Source: a virus. Taken from it: DNA of 39,901 bases. Positions 35,881 through 39,901 of the stretch are shown here, one piece after another; within the stretch, counting starts at the first letter, position 1; each line of letters starts with the position of its first letter. The stretch spans positions 1-39,901 of IMG/VR virus record IMGVR_UViG_3300035183_000110; one strand, 5' to 3'. Position numbers and translations under genes: made by a program. The notes beneath the pieces were generated by a model. That model had not been told where the DNA came from. It worked only from the letters and a program-made list of their open reading frames with translations, and searched no databases.

Positions 35881-36369
35881 TTATTGAATTGTCCAAGTAC
35901 CGGAAGCAAGCCCAAGCGAGAACGCTGAAAATATCATTGCAAGAACGACCTTCCAAGTACCGCGTTTCATGTTTTCAATGGAGTGCCACGTTCTGCCCAC
36001 CCGCAAAACGACATTCGATACAGGTATTAGTGGAGCCGACTCGTCATGCGTGAAAACGTCAAGAACGGAGTGCGAAAAAAATGCCAAAGTGTACGGAACA
36101 AGCCACCGTTCTTGCAGGAACCACGACAAGAACAAGCCCATGATGCCGTACCAAATAGAATGCAAATGCCCGTTCAGTGAACGAATCCATGCCGGAAGCG
36201 TCTCCCACTCTTCCCAAATGTTCGTCACGAGCTTGTGACGTTTGACGGAAAGATAAGCCGCCGCTACGACTTGCCCAATGTCCGAAGCGTTCCCCAACAA
36301 GGCTCCGGCCAATGGCGCCGATGGCGTACAGGCTGCCCCTATCAGTCCATGCGTCAACGGTTCAGCCAT
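35881..36369 (-). CDS. YdjM-like membrane-bound metal-dependent hydrolase
   Basis: A 162-residue integral membrane protein. HGLIGAACTPSAPLAGALLG at the N-terminus, HLHSIWYGIMGLFLSWFL in the middle and FFSHSVLDVFTHDES provide the His/Asp pattern of the YdjM/DUF457 family of membrane metal-dependent hydrolases. Several hydrophobic helices follow. Its substrate is unknown; its place between endolysin and holin suggests a lysis or envelope role. It overlaps the endolysin gene by 8 bp. Confidence 0.72.
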   Translation of the reverse strand: MAEPLTHGLIGAACTPSAPLAGALLGNASDIGQVVAAAYLSVKRHKLVTNIWEEWETLPAWIRSLNGHLHSIWYGIMGLFLSWFLQERWLVPYTLAFFSHSVLDVFTHDESAPLIPVSNVVLRVGRTWHSIENMKRGTWKVVLAMIFSAFSLGLASGTWTIQ

Positions 36370-36808
36370 ACGGCGGCCTCCTTCCGTTCTTTAAGTCTTG
36401 AATCGACAAGCCAAAGGTATATTGAAAGTGCGGAGCGTCCCGTTTCTTTTCCTGCCAACGACCGCCCCACTCCAAGCCAAGCTCTTCGCCGATGCGCCCG
36501 ACTTCTTCCCAATCGCTCACACCGTTTGCGTTCACGTCGGCGTCATTTTCCCATCTTACTTTTCCGTCGCGGCCAATGATTGCCACGTCGAAAGCAAGCC
36601 CATAGTTATGGTACGACTCGCCTCCCCGTGCGTTCGTGACAACGCGGCCTGGTGCCGTCCGCCCTTGTGCGTAGAGTGCATCCTGCTCTTCTTTCGTGCG
36701 GTAGGTTTGAGTGATGATGATTGGCGTTCCGTTCTCCATCGCTCGCAGGATTAGCTTCTCGGCAAGTTTCCTCACCTTCGGGTGTAAATCGTTCAGGCTT
36801 CTACTCAT
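36362..36808 (-). CDS. Endolysin: M15-family L-alanyl-D-glutamate peptidase (VanY-like)
   Basis: A 148-residue peptidoglycan peptidase. The zinc ligands are visible in SYHNYGLAFDV (His67, Asp74) and in DAPHFQY (His127), with the YRTKEEQDALYAQGR segment of the family upstream. No signal peptide or cell-wall-binding domain, so it needs the holin for access. Several residues (ENDADVNANGVSDWEEVG) form an inserted loop typical of phage M15_4 members. It follows the fibre gene by 8 bp. Confidence 0.93.
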   Translation of the reverse strand: MSRSLNDLHPKVRKLAEKLILRAMENGTPIIITQTYRTKEEQDALYAQGRTAPGRVVTNARGGESYHNYGLAFDVAIIGRDGKVRWENDADVNANGVSDWEEVGRIGEELGLEWGGRWQEKKRDAPHFQYTFGLSIQDLKNGRRPPYG

Positions 36809-36816
36809 ATCGTGGC

Positions 36817-37662
36817 TCAGCTTTCAATAAGTCCGTGAGTTCTCAACCTGTTCGCAATTTCATCGACTTGTGCGCGAAGATTCTCCACGAAGTCCATGAA
36901 GTCCTGCATTTCATCTTCATTTTTGAACGCCGTTCCTGCATCAGTTGGCGTGAAATCAGGAAGGCTGCTCGGTACCGTTACCCCTGGCTGTCGAGATGCA
37001 ATCACCTGAATGCCGTTCACTTTGACTCCCGCCGATACGTCCGCCAAGCCGTCCGATTCCTCAACGAGAATTTTCCCCGTCTTGTCTTGTAGGTACTGCT
37101 TCCTGTTTGAGCTAACACTATCAGGTGCTTCAATCTCAACGTATTGTGAAACGTCTATGCAATAGTACCGCGTCAGGCCGTTCCGTAGATTCGGGAATCC
37201 GAAAATCGCCGACGGAACATCAATAAATTGTCCGTGCCCGTTCTCTCCCACTAACGTGTCCGTCGCACGAATCTTGCCTTGAACGGTCAAGCGTTCCGTC
37301 GGCGTCATGCCGATGCCGACTTTGCCCGTGTCGTCGATTACTATCGTGCCGCTCGGAGCAAGTGCGGCAATCGAAATAACTTCAGTGATTGCGTCAAGCT
37401 CCGTTTCGACGGTCTTCATCTTTGTTTGCAATTCCCCGACAAGGCTTGCAAGGGAATCTTGCTCTTTGTTGAGCACTTCCAACGTTTCGTCTTGCCACTC
37501 TTCTTTTCCTTCAAGCTGGAAAAGATGCCGCTCGACCTCTTGTAGGATATACGCAAACCTCAACGGCGATAGCGGTCTTTCATCGGTGACGCCCGCGTTG
37601 TACTCTTCGCGGGTCAGTGGCAATTGGAAGTCGTCTATTGCGTCGGGATATAGCGCTTTCAT
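36817..37662 (-). CDS. Tail fibre/appendage protein
   Basis: A 281-residue protein with an N-terminal helical part including a coiled coil (EVLNKEQDSLASLVGELQTK, about residues 62-95). A fibre-like signature GTIVIDDTGKVGIGMTPTER, LTVQGKIRATDTLV is typical of trimeric tail-fibre shafts, and a C-terminal helix ends EIANRLRTHGLIES. It lies between another fibre protein and the lysis genes. No enzymatic domain was seen. Confidence 0.75.
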   Translation of the reverse strand: MKALYPDAIDDFQLPLTREEYNAGVTDERPLSPLRFAYILQEVERHLFQLEGKEEWQDETLEVLNKEQDSLASLVGELQTKMKTVETELDAITEVISIAALAPSGTIVIDDTGKVGIGMTPTERLTVQGKIRATDTLVGENGHGQFIDVPSAIFGFPNLRNGLTRYYCIDVSQYVEIEAPDSVSSNRKQYLQDKTGKILVEESDGLADVSAGVKVNGIQVIASRQPGVTVPSSLPDFTPTDAGTAFKNEDEMQDFMDFVENLRAQVDEIANRLRTHGLIES

Positions 37663-37665
37663 TTT

Positions 37666-38457
37666 TCAGTACACCTGAATCAATAGCGAACCACCAGACA
37701 AAATATCATCACTCAGCGCACCAGCGCCATTGAACGAGTAAATGTCCACCGTATCACCGCCAGCAAGCCCGAATGCGAACCCAGCGCCTAAGCCCTTCGT
37801 AACGAAGACAATTGCGCTGTTTGTGCCAAATGCGCCCGCAAGAGTGCCTCGATAGTATCCTGTTCCCATGCGACTCCATACGACAGTTCCGCCAAGAGTA
37901 TTTGAGATGATTGCAACAGTTGGCGGTAACGTGCCGCTCTGCGAAATTTTTGCAACGAATTGTTTGAAAGCGAATTTTGACGGCGAGATTGCGCTGTCGG
38001 GGATTTTGTCATTCGTCACGGCGTTTGCTGCGAGTTTCGCATTCGTCACCGCCGCATTCGCGAGCTTGTTCGAGTCAACGGCACCGTTCGCAATCTTCGC
38101 GTTTGTGACTGCCGCCGTTGCAATCTTTGTTTCCGTCACCGCTCCAGTTGCAATCTTTTGTTCCGTGACGCCACCATCTTTCAATCGTAGCGACTTCGTG
38201 CCCGAACCCGCAGTCGTTTCTATTCCTACGCCATCCGCAACACTCGCCTTGAGTGCATTCCCGTCGATAAGGTCATCTTTCAGGACACCGTAATTTTGCA
38301 GGATTGATTTGAGCGCCTTCCAGAAACGAATCCAATTCCCATTTAGACCCGTCCCAGCCGCGCCAGTCTCGTCAAAGGATTGAGCGCCCGCCCCAGGGTC
38401 TTCTTCGTGTTCCCACGTTCCCGTATCGAGAAAATCGTTGCTACTTACTCGCGCCAT
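37666..38457 (-). CDS. Tail fibre protein with short tandem repeats
   Basis: A 263-residue protein. Residues ~95-160 carry seven to eight repeats of the type AVTNAKIANGAV (GAVTETKIATAAVTNAKI and variants), a known shaft element of phage fibres. The N-terminal third (DTGTWEHEEDPGAGAQSF, NWIRFWKAL) would attach to the tail, and the C-terminal ~100 residues, Gly-rich with GTGYYRGTLAGAFGTNS, form a possible tip. Host recognition is plausible but not shown. Confidence 0.8.
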   Translation of the reverse strand: MARVSSNDFLDTGTWEHEEDPGAGAQSFDETGAAGTGLNGNWIRFWKALKSILQNYGVLKDDLIDGNALKASVADGVGIETTAGSGTKSLRLKDGGVTEQKIATGAVTETKIATAAVTNAKIANGAVDSNKLANAAVTNAKLAANAVTNDKIPDSAISPSKFAFKQFVAKISQSGTLPPTVAIISNTLGGTVVWSRMGTGYYRGTLAGAFGTNSAIVFVTKGLGAGFAFGLAGGDTVDIYSFNGAGALSDDILSGGSLLIQVY

Positions 38458-38475
38458 GATGCCATTTCCTTTCGC

Positions 38476-39177
38476 TTAGAGTTGATTGCCGTAATTTGTA
38501 CCATATCGGTAGCCGTAACCTGCCGATGGAGTTGGGAAAACTACGTTTTCCTTGCCCCTGAATTTGAGAACGACTTTCTTGTGTCCGCGTTGAACATGCC
38601 GCGCAAGGTCGATTTGCCCGTCAAATATCACGTTGTACTGTCGGCCTGGCCTGTCGATGCGTGGAATGAGAATCAAGGTATCATCAGGCCGCGCATTCAG
38701 TGCCGGCCTGAGCTCGAGCAAGGTATTGGCCGGAATGAATTCTGCATAATTTAGCTCGACTTTGTACTCCCACCCGAAAAACAGTGACGCCTTCCGCGAA
38801 CGATACAAGTCGTGCGTCAGTTGGTCGGGAATAAACGTCTCCGTCAATTCTTGGCATGCAGGCAGGTCAATAACCCACCCGTCCCGATAGCATATCTGCC
38901 CATCGGTAGGCGTCCCGCCGTACCATGCGTCAACGAAAAGCCTGTGCGCGTCGATTGCCGTGACTTTGCCCCAGACTTTCCGGTCAGGCTGTCCATCTAT
39001 GAGTCGAAATGAATGAATACGCATGCCGACTTTCACACCGTAGTTTGTGCCGATGTTCGTTGCCACTACGATATTCGGCTGGTATTGTGTGCTGTTGTCG
39101 CTAATAGGCGTAGCCGTTGCGTGAACGACTATCAACCGAGGCTTACCACCTCCTGCGATGAATTGAATGTCTGCCAT
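38476..39177 (-). CDS. Tail-tip associated protein
   Basis: A 233-residue beta-rich protein between the hub and the fibres, with IVVHATATPISDNSTQYQPN at the start, GVKVGMRIHSFRLIDGQPDR and a basic central part, ending GYRYGTNYGNQL. I recognise no domain. Order suggests an adaptor between the tail hub and the fibres, or part of the baseplate. It begins 10 bp after the hub gene stop. Confidence 0.68.
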   Translation of the reverse strand: MADIQFIAGGGKPRLIVVHATATPISDNSTQYQPNIVVATNIGTNYGVKVGMRIHSFRLIDGQPDRKVWGKVTAIDAHRLFVDAWYGGTPTDGQICYRDGWVIDLPACQELTETFIPDQLTHDLYRSRKASLFFGWEYKVELNYAEFIPANTLLELRPALNARPDDTLILIPRIDRPGRQYNVIFDGQIDLARHVQRGHKKVVLKFRGKENVVFPTPSAGYGYRYGTNYGNQL

Positions 39178-39187
39178 GTGATTGATT

Positions 39188-39901
39188 TTAGAGGCTCAGC
39201 AATTCAAGGTTCGTTTTCCCACTCATCAGGTCAGAATCAAAGCGTTTTACAAGATACGAATTTCCGCCTCTAAGCGAGGCAGGGAAACGAGAGCTTGTCA
39301 CTCGTTGATTCAGTTTCAAGTCGATGTCAGAAACTTGGCACCGGATTTTGCGCTTAGTCAGGAACCAATCGCGCCAATCTTCTTTGAAAAGTTCGACATC
39401 AGTCTCCCGCCCGAAGAATGCCCAAACGTCAAACGGGTCTTCCTGCCGCACGTTCGGCAAGCCAATTTCCGTAAATCGAACTTGCGGCTTGAGTTCAAGG
39501 ATTCTGCCGTTCGGTCGTTGTCCTCCAACATCCACGATGTCGTTCTCCCATCGCCATATCGCCTCGTTGAAACGTCGATAGACGTTGAACGTGTTTCGTA
39601 CGCTTGGCATTTCTTCTCCTATTGATACGAAATAGACGCCGTAGCTGTCGCGGAAGTCCACGATGCCGTTATTATGCGGTATCGTGTGAATGCGTCGCAG
39701 GTTTGTCAAGTTGATAATCCTTGAATCCCAACGAAAAACGCGTCGATTCGTCACAATTGAGGGGAATTGCGGAATTCTAATCGTAACCCACCAACCGGTA
39801 GCGCCCTCGCCTGGATTCGGTAGCGTGGTCGTGTAAGGTCGCGAAGCTATTAACGGAACGTTAGCGTCATTGAATCCAACGACAACCCATGTTTGAGTAC
39901 C
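39188..39901 (-). CDS. Tail hub / baseplate-type protein, C-terminal part (gene crosses the contig join)
   Basis: The right-hand part of the 545-residue hub gene that begins at 1051. The last 127 bases repeat the left end, so codons there are counted once. The frame runs without a stop through VTNRRVFRWDSRIINLTNLR to a TAA at 39188. An internal GTG at 39754 could be mistaken for a start, but the upstream frame is open and coding. The end (SYLVKRFDSDLMSGKTNLEL) resembles the C-terminus of tail-hub proteins. It is followed after 10 bp by the tail-tip gene. Confidence 0.85.
   Translation of the reverse strand, partial: GTQTWVVVGFNDANVPLIASRPYTTTLPNPGEGATGWWVTIRIPQFPSIVTNRRVFRWDSRIINLTNLRRIHTIPHNNGIVDFRDSYGVYFVSIGEEMPSVRNTFNVYRRFNEAIWRWENDIVDVGGQRPNGRILELKPQVRFTEIGLPNVRQEDPFDVWAFFGRETDVELFKEDWRDWFLTKRKIRCQVSDIDLKLNQRVTSSRFPASLRGGNSYLVKRFDSDLMSGKTNLELLSL
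39775..39901. repeat. Right copy of the 127-bp contig-end repeat
   Basis: Identical to bases 1-127. See the left copy: together they show a circular or circularly permuted genome of about 39,774 bp. Confidence 0.95.

Noticed and set aside
39188-39754. Separate 188-residue gene starting at GTG 39754
   Set aside because: The frame is open upstream through the contig join into the hub gene; the internal GTG lacks a ribosome binding site.
1-39901. Assignment of a specific host from promoters or codon use
   Set aside because: Promoters are sigma-70-like and Shine-Dalgarno sites are ordinary; nothing in the sequence alone fixes the phylum.

Overview
The window is a complete tailed-phage genome (class Caudoviricetes, siphovirus-like) that was circular in the assembly. 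The first 127 bases recur exactly as the last 127, so the unique circle is about 39,774 bp, and one tail gene runs across the join. Siphovirus morphology is inferred from a 989-residue tape measure, a tail tube protein and a G/GT chaperone pair, with no sheath or contractile baseplate gene. I found no integrase, tRNA, CRISPR array, insertion sequence, DNA polymerase or RNA polymerase. Ribosome binding sites are ordinary Shine-Dalgarno types and the best promoters are sigma-70-like. The host is bacterial, but I cannot name it from sequence alone.

Almost everything is on the minus strand, so transcription runs from high to low coordinates. From about 33.1 kb down to 26.5 kb is an early/replication block: a small HTH regulator, a RecA-like (Sak4-like) ATPase, a VRR-NUC nuclease, a winged-helix protein, a replication initiator with iterons inside its own gene (likely origin), a ParB-like protein and a TET-associated-type glycosyltransferase. 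From 25.6 to 17.9 kb is an accessory region of mostly small genes: DUF932, DUF6166-like, RadC-like, a stand-alone RarA C-terminal-like domain, DUF4942 and a DUF1874 (AcrIII-1/B116-like) protein. It is cut into transcription units by four copies of a ~115-180 bp intergenic cassette, each carrying the same 19-bp palindrome.

From 17.8 kb to the left end and on through the join is the late block: small and large terminase, portal, Mu-F-like minor head protein, a protease/scaffold/major-capsid fusion, a repeat-rich 789-residue structural protein, neck and tail-completion genes, tail tube, the G/GT chaperones with a clear slippery site, tape measure and tail hub. It continues at 39.2-36.8 kb with tail fibre genes and at 36.8-34.5 kb with lysis genes (M15 endopeptidase, holin-like and spanin-like membrane proteins).

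A short plus-strand operon (33.5-34.5 kb) encodes two or three small putative DNA-binding proteins and a lipoprotein. It diverges from the early promoters across a 404-bp control region and looks like an immunity/maintenance unit. With no integrase, either the phage is virulent with a vestigial immunity region or its prophage would be extrachromosomal.

The observations most worth follow-up are the repeated palindrome cassettes that define a regulon of accessory genes, the DUF1874 protein with Tyr where the viral ring nuclease has its catalytic His, the G/GT frameshift, the iteron origin, an H-type pseudoknot followed by a U-tailed multi-stem RNA at 30.2-30.4 kb, and promoter-plus-terminator leaders in front of the first early gene and the capsid operon.
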